A DNA stretch of 64,000 nucleotides. It comes from Pontibacter diazotrophicus. Its GTDB lineage: Bacteria; Bacteroidota; Bacteroidia; Cytophagales; Hymenobacteraceae. A model generated the notes under the pieces. It was not told where the DNA came from. It worked only from the letters and a program-made list of their open reading frames with translations, and did no database searches. The stretch lies in contig NZ_QRGR01000009.1 in NCBI RefSeq assembly GCF_003367245.1, positions 124,001 to 188,000 of the forward strand, in the 5' to 3' direction. Below are positions 55,585 to 62,386 of this stretch, piece by piece; position 1 is the first letter of the stretch, and every line of letters begins with the position of its first letter. Made by a program: the position numbers and the translations under genes.

Positions 55585-56790
55585 TTATACTTTCTCGATG
55601 ATAGCCGCATACCCCTGCCCTACGCCCACACACATAGTCACCAAAGCATAGCGTTTGTTTTGCCTGTGCAGCTCAATGGCGGCGGAATTCAGTATCCGGG
55701 CGCCGCTCATGCCCAGCGGGTGACCCAAGGCAATAGCACCACCGTTCGGATTAATGCGCGGGTCGTTGTCTTCCAGACCGAAGCCCCTGATACAGGCCAG
55801 GCTTTGCGATGCAAACGCTTCGTTCAGCTCTATCAGGTCGATATCATCCAAAGTAAGTCCAGCCTTTTTCATGGCTATCTGGCTCGCTGGCACTGGCCCG
55901 ATACCCATTACGCGCGGCTCCACACCTGCTACACCCATCGACACGATGCGTGCTTTTGGCGTGAGGTTGTGTTTTTTGATGCCTTCCTCTGACGCGAGCA
56001 ACAGCGCTGCAGCGCCATCGTTCAGACCAGAGGCATTACCAGCCGTTACGGTACCGTCTTTCCGGAAAGCGGGCCGCAGTTTCCCCAGCACCTCCAGCGT
56101 AGTATTTGGCTTGATGAACTCGTCTTTGTCAAATATTTTAGGCTCGCCTTTACGTTGCGGAATTTCTACTGGTACAATTTCCTCATCGAAGCGACCCGAT
56201 TTTTGCGCCTCTGCCGCCTTTTGCTGCGACCGGAGTGCAAACTGGTCCTGGTCTTCGCGGTTGATGTTTTCGCGCTCCGCCAGGTTTTCAGCCGTTTCTC
56301 CCATGCCATCTGTCCCGAAGAGCTCTTTTATCTTCTGGTTCACAAAGCGCCAACCGAAGCTGGAGTCGTGCATTTCCGCATCTCTGCCGAAAGGGGTGCT
56401 GGCTTTGGAGATGACCCAGGGGCCACGCGTCATGTTTTCCACGCCACCGGCAATAAAGAAATCGCCGTCGCCACACTGTATGGCTCTGCTGGCCGCTATG
56501 GCTGCTGATAAGCCGGAAGCGCACAGGCGGTTTATTGTTTCGCCGGGAACCGAAAAAGGCAGGCCCGCCAGAAGCAACGACATGCGTGCTACATTGCGGT
56601 TATCCTCCCCTGCCTGGTTGGCGCAGCCTAAAATCACGTCAGCTATTTCCGCTCCGTCTACGGAGGGGTTACGCTTCATCAGTTCTTTTATGACAAGGGC
56701 AGCCATGTCATCGGGCCTGACGGTTGCCAGTGTACCGCCGAAATTGCCAATTGGCGTGCGGATGCCGTCTATAAGGTATGCTTCTTTCAT
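55585..56790 (-). CDS. paaJ: 3-oxoadipyl-CoA / 3-oxo-5,6-dehydrosuberyl-CoA thiolase
   Basis: This 401-residue thiolase has the nucleophilic Cys in [12 protein letters not shown] (about residue 89), the active-site His in [16 protein letters not shown] and the second Cys in [23 protein letters not shown] and the length fit the PaaJ/PcaF group, which makes the two beta-ketothiolase cuts of the phenylacetate pathway and yields acetyl-CoA and succinyl-CoA. The assignment rests on family plus operon position. The 83-base gap to paaI on the upstream side contains a C-rich palindromic repeat. Confidence 0.94.
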   Translation of the reverse strand: MKEAYLIDGIRTPIGNFGGTLATVRPDDMAALVIKELMKRNPSVDGAEIADVILGCANQAGEDNRNVARMSLLLAGLPFSVPGETINRLCASGLSAAIAASRAIQCGDGDFFIAGGVENMTRGPWVISKASTPFGRDAEMHDSSFGWRFVNQKIKELFGTDGMGETAENLAERENINREDQDQFALRSQQKAAEAQKSGRFDEEIVPVEIPQRKGEPKIFDKDEFIKPNTTLEVLGKLRPAFRKDGTVTAGNASGLNDGAAALLLASEEGIKKHNLTPKARIVSMGVAGVEPRVMGIGPVPASQIAMKKAGLTLDDIDLIELNEAFASQSLACIRGFGLEDNDPRINPNGGAIALGHPLGMSGARILNSAAIELHRQNKRYALVTMCVGVGQGYAAIIEKV

Positions 56791-56830
56791 TGTTTTATCT
56801 GGTTTGATGGAGGTAGGCTTTTATCTCAAG

Positions 56831-56862
56831 AACCCACCCCTGCCCCTCCGAGGAGGGGAATC
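56831..56862. repeat. C-rich interspersed palindromic repeat, copy 3
   Basis: AACCCACCCCTGCCCCTCC, then GA, then GGAGGGGAATC. It lies between paaJ and paaI inside the operon. Confidence 0.82.
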
Positions 56863-56873
56863 AAGTTATTAAC

Positions 56874-57302
56874 TTAAATTTCTTTGCTGGTGCGGTAAGA
56901 AGTGCCTTTGAACAGGGCCACCAGCACATCCTCCTGGTTCGTAATCCGAATCTGGTATACCCCTACTTTATTTTTCAGGCTTTCTTCTTTGGCCTCTACC
57001 GTCAGAGTATCGCCTAATTTACCTGCTTCGAGGTAGTCCATGTTTGTACTGAGCGCTACACTCAAACGGCCATGGCTGTTGCAGGCAAAAGCGAAAGCAC
57101 TGTCGGCGGCTGAATAGGTAACGCCACCATGTAAGATACCGAAGCCGTTCAGCATATCTTCCCGCACCTTAAAGTGCAGGCGGCAATAGCCTTCCCCTAC
57201 TTCGTCTACCTGCAGTCCGAGCAGTTTACTGAAGGCATCCTTTGCCATCATGCGGTGCAGCACGGCTTCGGCTTTGGGTATACTTTTGTTTGATATGCTC
57301 AT
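56874..57302 (-). CDS. paaI: Phenylacetate-pathway thioesterase PaaI
   Basis: This 142-residue hotdog-fold thioesterase has the PaaI signature GFGILHGGVTYSAADSAFAF, including the active-site Asp and HGG turn, followed by NSHGRLSVALSTNMDYL. It hydrolyses hydroxyphenylacetyl-CoA and similar dead-end thioesters to free CoA. The start at 57302 lies 26 bases after the paaG stop on the same strand. Confidence 0.93.
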   Translation of the reverse strand: MSISNKSIPKAEAVLHRMMAKDAFSKLLGLQVDEVGEGYCRLHFKVREDMLNGFGILHGGVTYSAADSAFAFACNSHGRLSVALSTNMDYLEAGKLGDTLTVEAKEESLKNKVGVYQIRITNQEDVLVALFKGTSYRTSKEI

Positions 57303-57328
57303 GCGGTAGGGGTGTTGGTAATGGGCTC

Positions 57329-58114
57329 CTAATTGCCTTTGAAGTTCGGCTTTCTCTTCTCTATAAATGCCTGTACGCCTTCCTTAAAGTCGGCTGTTAC
57401 GCCTGCGCGGTGCTGGTAAGTAGACTCGTGGCGCAGTTGCTCTTCTAAAGTAAGGTCGAAGGTGCAGTTTAGCAACGCTTTAGTATAAGCGAGGCCTTTG
57501 GTGGGCATCTGTGCCAGCCGCTGCACCAGGTTCTTTACTTCGCTCTCAAACGCATCATCCGGGAAAGCTTTATAAATCATGCCCATTTCCTGCGCCTCTT
57601 TCGCAGGCACCTTGTCGCCTGTCATCATCAGCGCACTGGCTCTTTGCAACCCTATCAGGCGGGGCAGGAAAAAGGTGCCGCCACTGTCTGGTATAAGTCC
57701 GATTTTGCTGAAGGCCTGAATGAAGCTGGCTGATTCCTTTGCCACCACAATGTCGCAGGCCAGGGCCAGGTTAGCGCCGGCACCTGCCGCTACACCATTT
57801 ACGGCAGCCACCACAGGCTTCTCCAGTTGCCGGAGCAGCAGCACAATCGGGTTATAATGCTGGTCTACTATCTCTGATATTTCCATTGCATCCTCCGCCG
57901 TCGCCTCTGCCAAATCCTGACCGGCGCAGAAGGCTTTGCCTTCCCCGGTTAGCAGCACAGCCCGCACCTCTTCGTTCTGCTGTATCTCACGCAGCCGCTC
58001 CTGCAGTGCTAAAGCCATTTGGCGGTTGAAGCTGTTAAAAACATCCGGCCTGTTCAGGGTGATGGTGGCGACGCCAGCCTCAAAAGCGTACTTGATGTAA
58101 TTGTTTTCTTCCAT
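57329..58114 (-). CDS. paaG: 1,2-epoxyphenylacetyl-CoA isomerase PaaG
   Basis: This 261-residue crotonase-fold enzyme converts the ring-epoxide of phenylacetyl-CoA to oxepin-CoA and can also shift double bonds of later intermediates. Oxyanion segments are AFCAGQDLAEA and AVNGVAAGAGANLALACD. The downstream segment FSKIGLIPDSGGTFFLPRLIG contains the Asp (IPDSGG) characteristic of PaaG rather than a second hydratase Glu. It overlaps paaD's end within 3 bases and precedes paaI. Confidence 0.94.
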   Translation of the reverse strand: MEENNYIKYAFEAGVATITLNRPDVFNSFNRQMALALQERLREIQQNEEVRAVLLTGEGKAFCAGQDLAEATAEDAMEISEIVDQHYNPIVLLLRQLEKPVVAAVNGVAAGAGANLALACDIVVAKESASFIQAFSKIGLIPDSGGTFFLPRLIGLQRASALMMTGDKVPAKEAQEMGMIYKAFPDDAFESEVKNLVQRLAQMPTKGLAYTKALLNCTFDLTLEEQLRHESTYQHRAGVTADFKEGVQAFIEKRKPNFKGN

Positions 58115-58117
58115 GTT

Positions 58118-58606
58118 TTATTTCAGGCATTTAAAGTAGTCGAAAGGCTCCAGGCACTCGTTGCACTGGTAAAGCGCTTTGCAGGCGGTGGAGCCAAACT
58201 GGCTGACAAGTTTGGTGTTCTCTGATTTGCAAAGCGGGCAGCGCACGGTGGTGTCACGGCCAAACAGGGCGTGTATGTCGCCGCCATCTTCTACAGGCGG
58301 GGCAATCCCATATTCCTCTAATTTGATTTTTCCTTCTTCTGAAAGCCAATCAGTAGTCCAGGCGGGGCTCAACTGCATGTTGATGCGAACAGATTGGAAT
58401 CCTTCTGCCAATAGCTTCAGCCGGATGTCCGTGGCAATGGTGTTCATGGCGGGGCAGCCGGAGTAGGTAGGTGTAATGGTCACCTGCACTTCTTCGTCCT
58501 GCACCTGCACATCGCGCACTACGCCCAGGTTCACGACGCTCAGCACCGGGATCTCAGGGTCAGAGACATCCTCTAAGTATTGCCAGATTTTTTCTTCTTT
58601 ATTCAA
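58118..58606 (-). CDS. paaD: Phenylacetyl-CoA epoxidase assembly protein PaaD
   Basis: This 162-residue protein combines an N-terminal MIP18/DUF59-like domain (YLEDVSDPEIPVLSVVNLG, ITPTYSGCPAMN) with a C-terminal zinc-ribbon-like segment (CPLCKSENT and CNECLEPFDYFKC). PaaD is needed for a working epoxidase, probably in iron-sulfur or di-iron centre maturation. The gene lies between paaC and paaG; the 115-base gap to paaC holds five 7-bp repeats. Confidence 0.94.
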   Translation of the reverse strand: MNKEEKIWQYLEDVSDPEIPVLSVVNLGVVRDVQVQDEEVQVTITPTYSGCPAMNTIATDIRLKLLAEGFQSVRINMQLSPAWTTDWLSEEGKIKLEEYGIAPPVEDGGDIHALFGRDTTVRCPLCKSENTKLVSQFGSTACKALYQCNECLEPFDYFKCLK

Positions 58607-58607
58607 A

Positions 58608-58642
58608 TTAGACTTTAGACGTTAGATATTAGATTTTAGTCT
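58608..58642. repeat. Five tandem 7-bp repeats between paaC and paaD
   Basis: TTAGACT, TTAGACG, TTAGATA, TTAGATT, TTAGTCT in a row (consensus TTAGAnn). The same unit occurs twice at 52127-52140. The array lies 2 bases before the paaD ATG, so it forms the mRNA leader just upstream of that gene. Confidence 0.75.
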
Positions 58643-58721
58643 CTTTGCGTCGCTGTTTCAGATTGTAAATCCTAAACAGCGTACAGCATTGGCAGCAGTG
58701 GTTCTAAGTAGAAACTCAAAG

Positions 58722-59552
58722 CTACCACTCCAGACCGGGATAGGTTCTTTGCAGGTATTGTAGCTCAGTCAGGACAAAGCCTAAGTGTTCTGTATGCCTG
58801 CCTTCTTTGCCTCCTGACTGCATCCACACATTCTGTGGCACGGCCAGAGTTGCTTCTTCAAATACCTTGGCTACGTGGGCATCCCAGCTTTGCTTTATCT
58901 GGCTGTAATCCGGGATAACACCTTGTTCCAGCAGGGCTTTCTCCGTGGCTGTCATCATGAAAAACTCACCGGAAAAAGGCCAGAGGTTGTCGATGGCTTT
59001 TTCGATGCGCTTCCTGCTTTCTTCGGTGCCGTCACCTAACCTTATTACCCACTCTGAGCTCCATTTAATATGGTAGCTTGATTCTTTCAGAGACTTTTCA
59101 GCAATAGCAGCCAGGCGATGGTCGGTGCTGTTCTGAAGTTCTTTCAGGAAGAAGAAATGGAAGGAATCGAAAATAAACTGGCGCAAAATGGTATCGCCGA
59201 AGTCGCCGTTTGGCTGCTCTACCAGCAGCGGATTTTTATACTCCACCGTGTCACGCAGGTACGCCATGTCGTCTTCTGCACGGCCTTTGCCTTCGAGCTC
59301 AGCGGCATATTGATACAGGCTGCGTGTCTCCCCAATTAAATCCAGCGCGATGTTCGACAAGGCCATGTCCTGCTCCAGCACCGGCCCGTGCCCGCACCAC
59401 TCTGACAGGCGGTGGCCAAGTATAAAGGACGTATCTGCCAGTTGCAAGGTATAGTCCAGCACCAGTTGCTTCACTTCAGGGGCATACTCCTGTACAGGCG
59501 TATTGAAGTGCTGCTCGTGCAGGTGCGGGGCGTTTTCGTGGTTGTGCATCAT
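58722..59552 (-). CDS. paaC: Phenylacetyl-CoA epoxidase structural subunit PaaC
   Basis: This 276-residue helical, ferritin-like protein forms the stable core with PaaA but lacks the full di-iron ligand set. Family features are VLDYTLQLADTSFILGHRLSEWCGHGP, LIGETRSLYQYAAEL, DTILRQFIFDSFHFF, SSYHIKWSSEWVIRLGDGTEES and MQSGGKEGRHTEHLG. It starts 5 bases after the paaB stop. Confidence 0.95.
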   Translation of the reverse strand: MMHNHENAPHLHEQHFNTPVQEYAPEVKQLVLDYTLQLADTSFILGHRLSEWCGHGPVLEQDMALSNIALDLIGETRSLYQYAAELEGKGRAEDDMAYLRDTVEYKNPLLVEQPNGDFGDTILRQFIFDSFHFFFLKELQNSTDHRLAAIAEKSLKESSYHIKWSSEWVIRLGDGTEESRKRIEKAIDNLWPFSGEFFMMTATEKALLEQGVIPDYSQIKQSWDAHVAKVFEEATLAVPQNVWMQSGGKEGRHTEHLGFVLTELQYLQRTYPGLEW

Positions 59553-59557
59553 AGCTT

Positions 59558-59845
59558 TTACATGTTTTTGATTTCCGCCGGCACCTCATAAAACGTCGGG
59601 TGGCGGTATACTTTGTCGTTGGCAGGCTCATAAAAAGCAGTGGCATCGTCGGGGTTGGAAGCATGTATGTGCTTCGACTCTACTACCCAGATGCTGATGC
59701 CTTCCATGCGGCGTGTATACACATCGCGGGCATTCTGTACAGCCATCTCAGCATCGGCCGCGTGCAGGCTGCCGACATGTTTATGGTCAAGGCCTTGTTT
59801 GCTTCTGATGAAGACTTCCCAAAGAGGCCATTCTTTTGTGTTCAT
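59558..59845 (-). CDS. paaB: Phenylacetyl-CoA epoxidase subunit PaaB
   Basis: This 95-residue small subunit matches the PaaB family: EWPLWEVFIRSKQGLDHKHV, SLHAADAEMAVQNARDVYTRR and WVVESKHIHAS, with a C-terminal KVYRHPTFY. It bridges the PaaA-PaaC heterodimers of the epoxidase. The 134-base gap before it, towards paaA, carries a pair of C-rich palindromic repeats. Confidence 0.95.
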   Translation of the reverse strand: MNTKEWPLWEVFIRSKQGLDHKHVGSLHAADAEMAVQNARDVYTRRMEGISIWVVESKHIHASNPDDATAFYEPANDKVYRHPTFYEVPAEIKNM

Positions 59846-59880
59846 ATGTTTTATCTTGTGATGTCGTTGTTATATGACTT

Positions 59881-59910
59881 ACCCACCCCTACCCCTCCGA
59901 TGAGGGGAAT
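59881..59910. repeat. C-rich interspersed palindromic repeat, copy 4
   Basis: ACCCACCCCTACCCCTCC, then GA, then TGAGGGGAAT. It forms an inverted pair with the copy at 59924-59955, spaced by 13 bases. Confidence 0.82.
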
Positions 59911-59923
59911 TTTCTCCATTATT

Positions 59924-59955
59924 GATTCCCCTCTTGGGAGGGGCAGGGGTGGGTT
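59924..59955. repeat. C-rich interspersed palindromic repeat, copy 5 (inverted)
   Basis: GATTCCCCTCTTGGGAGGGG then CAGGGGTGGGTT, the reverse orientation of copy 4. The pair occupies most of the paaA-paaB gap. Confidence 0.82.
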
Positions 59956-59979
59956 AATGCCAACTGCTTAGGCAATACC

Positions 59980-60960
59980 CTACGCTGCCTGCTCTGCTTT
60001 CTGCCTTTCGCGCTGTGCTCTTTTCTCAGCGTGGGCGAGGGCGGCTTCGCGTACCCAGGCACCTTCCTGGTCTGCTTTCACGCGGGTTTGAATGCGTTGC
60101 TTATTGCAGGGGCCGTTGCCTTTCACCACACTCCAGAACTCATCCCAGTCTATCTGGCCATAGTCGTAGCCGTTTTTGGCCTCGTTCCACTTCAGGTCTT
60201 TGTCTGGCACAGTCAGGCCCAGGAACTCCGCCTGCGGCACCATCATGTCCACGAAGCGCTGGCGCAGCTCATCGTTGGTGAAACGCTTTATTCTCCAACG
60301 CATCGACTGCTCTGTGTTCGGCGACTCCTCGTCTTTCGGCCCGAACATCATCAGCGTTGGCCACCACCAGCGGTTGAATGCCTCCTGCGCCATCTTCTTC
60401 TGCTCCGGCGCACCATTGCACAGCGTCATCATTATCTCGAAGCCCTGGCGCTGGTGGAAGCTTTCTTCTTTACACACCCGCACCATAGCCCGTGCGTAAG
60501 GGCCGTAAGAAGTACGGCACAGCGGCACCTGGTTCATTATGGCAGCACCATCCACGAGCCACCCAATGGCCCCGATATCAGCCCAGGAAAGCGTCGGGTA
60601 GTTGAAAATGCTGGAGTACTTTGCTTTGCCGGAGTGTAGGTCGGCAATCATCTGGTCGCGGGATGCACCCAGCGTTTCGGCGGCGCTGTAGAGGTACAAG
60701 CCGTGACCTGCCTCATCCTGTACCTTCGCCAGTAGTATGGCTTTGCGTTTGAGTGATGGCGCCCGTGTAATCCAGTTACCTTCCGGTAACATGCCTACAA
60801 TCTCGGAGTGGGCGTGCTGCGATATCTGCCGGATAAGTGTTTTCCGGTAAGCATCGGGCATCCAATCCTTCGGCTCTATCCTAATATCTTTGGCGACTTT
60901 TGCCTCAAACTGTTCTTCCAGGTTTACTTCTACCTCTTCCATAGCTTCTTTATCTTTCAA
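59980..60960 (-). CDS. paaA: Phenylacetyl-CoA epoxidase catalytic subunit PaaA
   Basis: This 326-residue di-iron subunit oxygenates the ring of phenylacetyl-CoA. Family features are [29 protein letters not shown] with Glu/His ligands, the [19 protein letters not shown] ligand motif (ExxH), [15 protein letters not shown], and a second ligand set in [13 protein letters not shown]. The C-terminus ([18 protein letters not shown]) is typical. The gene follows paaE by 29 bases. Confidence 0.96.
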   Translation of the reverse strand: MKDKEAMEEVEVNLEEQFEAKVAKDIRIEPKDWMPDAYRKTLIRQISQHAHSEIVGMLPEGNWITRAPSLKRKAILLAKVQDEAGHGLYLYSAAETLGASRDQMIADLHSGKAKYSSIFNYPTLSWADIGAIGWLVDGAAIMNQVPLCRTSYGPYARAMVRVCKEESFHQRQGFEIMMTLCNGAPEQKKMAQEAFNRWWWPTLMMFGPKDEESPNTEQSMRWRIKRFTNDELRQRFVDMMVPQAEFLGLTVPDKDLKWNEAKNGYDYGQIDWDEFWSVVKGNGPCNKQRIQTRVKADQEGAWVREAALAHAEKRAQRERQKAEQAA

Positions 60961-60989
60961 AAACCTTTATCAGGTTTGATAATTAAATA

Positions 60990-62063
60990 TTATTGGTCAA
61001 AATCAACAATCACCTTCTCTGTCAGCGGACGAGCCTGGCATGTTAATATATAACCAGCCTGTACCTCTTCGGGTTCAAGCGAGTAGTTTACGTCCATCTC
61101 CACTTCGCCTTCTATTACCCTGGCGCGACAGGTGCTGCAAACGCCTCCTTTACAGGAGTAAGGCAGGTCGGCGCCCATCTCAATGGCGGCATCCAGGATG
61201 GTGTTGCCGTAGTACGACATGTCCAGGTTCATCACCACGCCATCCGTTTTCACGGTTACCTTGCTCTGCTTGTCTGCCTCACCGGCTGGTCGGTCTTTGC
61301 GGCTTTCCTTTTTCCCGCTGTCGCCTGTGGTGAACAGCTCGAAGTGCACCTTTTTACTGTCTACACCCGCTTCCAGCAATGCATCTTTCACACCAAAGAT
61401 CATTTCCTCCGGCCCACAGATAAAGCACTCGTCGATCTGATCGGGTTCAATGATATTGTCCAGGAAAACCTTTGTCTTCTCTTTATCTATACGGCCAAAG
61501 AACAGTTCCGTGTCGCCGTGCTCTCTGCTCAGGATGTGGTACACGCTCAGCCGGTCCATATACTTATTCTTCAGCCCTTCTATCTCTTCTTTAAAGATGA
61601 TGGAGTTGCGCCCCTTGTTTCCGTAAATCAGGTATACCTGGCTCTTTGGCTCCGTCATCAGGATGGTCTTCATAATAGAAAGCACCGGTGTAATACCGCT
61701 GCCAGCCGCGAACATCACGTACAACTTCTCGTTTTCCGGGTTCAGTTCGGTATAGAAACGCCCCATCGGCGGCATCACTTCCAGTTCCTCCCCCACCTGC
61801 AGCGCCTCGTTGGCGTAACTGGAGAAAACACCTTCCGGCACTTTCTTAATCGCTACCTTCCATTCGTTTTCCAAAGGGCTGGAGCAGATGGAATAAGAGC
61901 GTCTCAGCTCTTCGTCATTAAACTGCCGCCTGAAGGTAAGGTACTGCCCCTGGGTATAGCGGAAGGTATCTTTCAGCTCCTCCGGCACATCCAGCGACAC
62001 CGTCACGCAATCGTGTGTTTCCCGATTGATGCGTTTAATTTTTACCTTATGGAATTTGCTCAT
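60990..62063 (-). CDS. paaE: Phenylacetyl-CoA epoxidase reductase subunit PaaE
   Basis: This 357-residue ferredoxin-NADP reductase-type protein passes electrons to the PaaA di-iron site. Features are the FAD-binding RSYSICSSP (about 56-64), the NADP-side FAAGSGITPVLSIMKTIL, CGPEEMI, and a C-terminal [2Fe-2S] domain with YSCKGGVCSTCRARV and a distant TCQARP (CxxxxCxxC plus Cys). It is the first gene of the operon, unlike the enterobacterial paaABCDE order. A promoter-like element with an overlapping palindrome lies about 95-130 bases upstream. Confidence 0.95.
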   Translation of the reverse strand: MSKFHKVKIKRINRETHDCVTVSLDVPEELKDTFRYTQGQYLTFRRQFNDEELRRSYSICSSPLENEWKVAIKKVPEGVFSSYANEALQVGEELEVMPPMGRFYTELNPENEKLYVMFAAGSGITPVLSIMKTILMTEPKSQVYLIYGNKGRNSIIFKEEIEGLKNKYMDRLSVYHILSREHGDTELFFGRIDKEKTKVFLDNIIEPDQIDECFICGPEEMIFGVKDALLEAGVDSKKVHFELFTTGDSGKKESRKDRPAGEADKQSKVTVKTDGVVMNLDMSYYGNTILDAAIEMGADLPYSCKGGVCSTCRARVIEGEVEMDVNYSLEPEEVQAGYILTCQARPLTEKVIVDFDQ

Positions 62064-62157
62064 GTATGTTCAGTTCTTATATACTTTCTTTATGCTGTTT
62101 TGCTTGTTTCCTCCCGATTACTCCCTCTAAAGGATACTGCATAAGAAGGGATTTAAC

Positions 62158-62188
62158 CCAATATACGTATAAATCCTTAACTAACAAA
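62158..62188 (-). promoter_or_regulatory. Candidate promoter of the paa operon
   Basis: On the minus strand TTTG (62188-62185) is followed after 19 bases by TATATTGG (62165-62158), a seven-of-eight match to TAnnTTTG. The implied leader to the paaE ATG is roughly 90 bases. Together with the palindrome listed next it fills the useful part of the 323-bp gap 62064-62386. Confidence 0.5.
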
Positions 62189-62194
62189 CGTTAG
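62181..62194. promoter_or_regulatory. Palindromic operator candidate over the paa -33 box
   Basis: CTAAC-AAAC-GTTAG is a perfect 5-bp inverted repeat whose spacer is the -33 CAAA/TTTG of the predicted promoter. That position suits a repressor that senses phenylacetyl-CoA. No TetR- or GntR-type regulator gene is in the window. Confidence 0.45.
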
Positions 62195-62328
62195 GTAGGC
62201 AAATTATATACAGTTCTGAAAGACAAGTTGATTCAGTATGGCGAAAAGATAATTAGAAGTAGCGAATAGGCCACAACAGAGACTACCGCTCCTGTAAGAA
62301 CTACTTTGGCAGCACATAAAACAGGGGA

Positions 62329-62358
62329 GGGCAAAGGAAACCTTTATTTCCTCTGCCC
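62329..62358 (-). terminator. Hairpin after the cytochrome c peroxidase gene
   Basis: GGGCAAAGGAAA (62329-62340) pairs with TTTCCTCTGCCC (62347-62358) with one mismatch and a 6-base loop, 29 bases beyond the stop of the leftward gene. A long T-run is lacking, so terminator strength is uncertain. Confidence 0.5.
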
Positions 62359-62386
62359 TTCTTCCGCCTCTGAACACTTCTCTAGC

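Noticed and set aside
55754-56872. 372-codon open frame opposite paaJ
   Set aside because: Antisense to a motif-complete thiolase; low-complexity Ser-rich translation with no start-site support.
61344-62144. 266-codon open frame opposite paaE
   Set aside because: Antisense to the complete PaaE; translation is His/Gln-rich and resembles no family.
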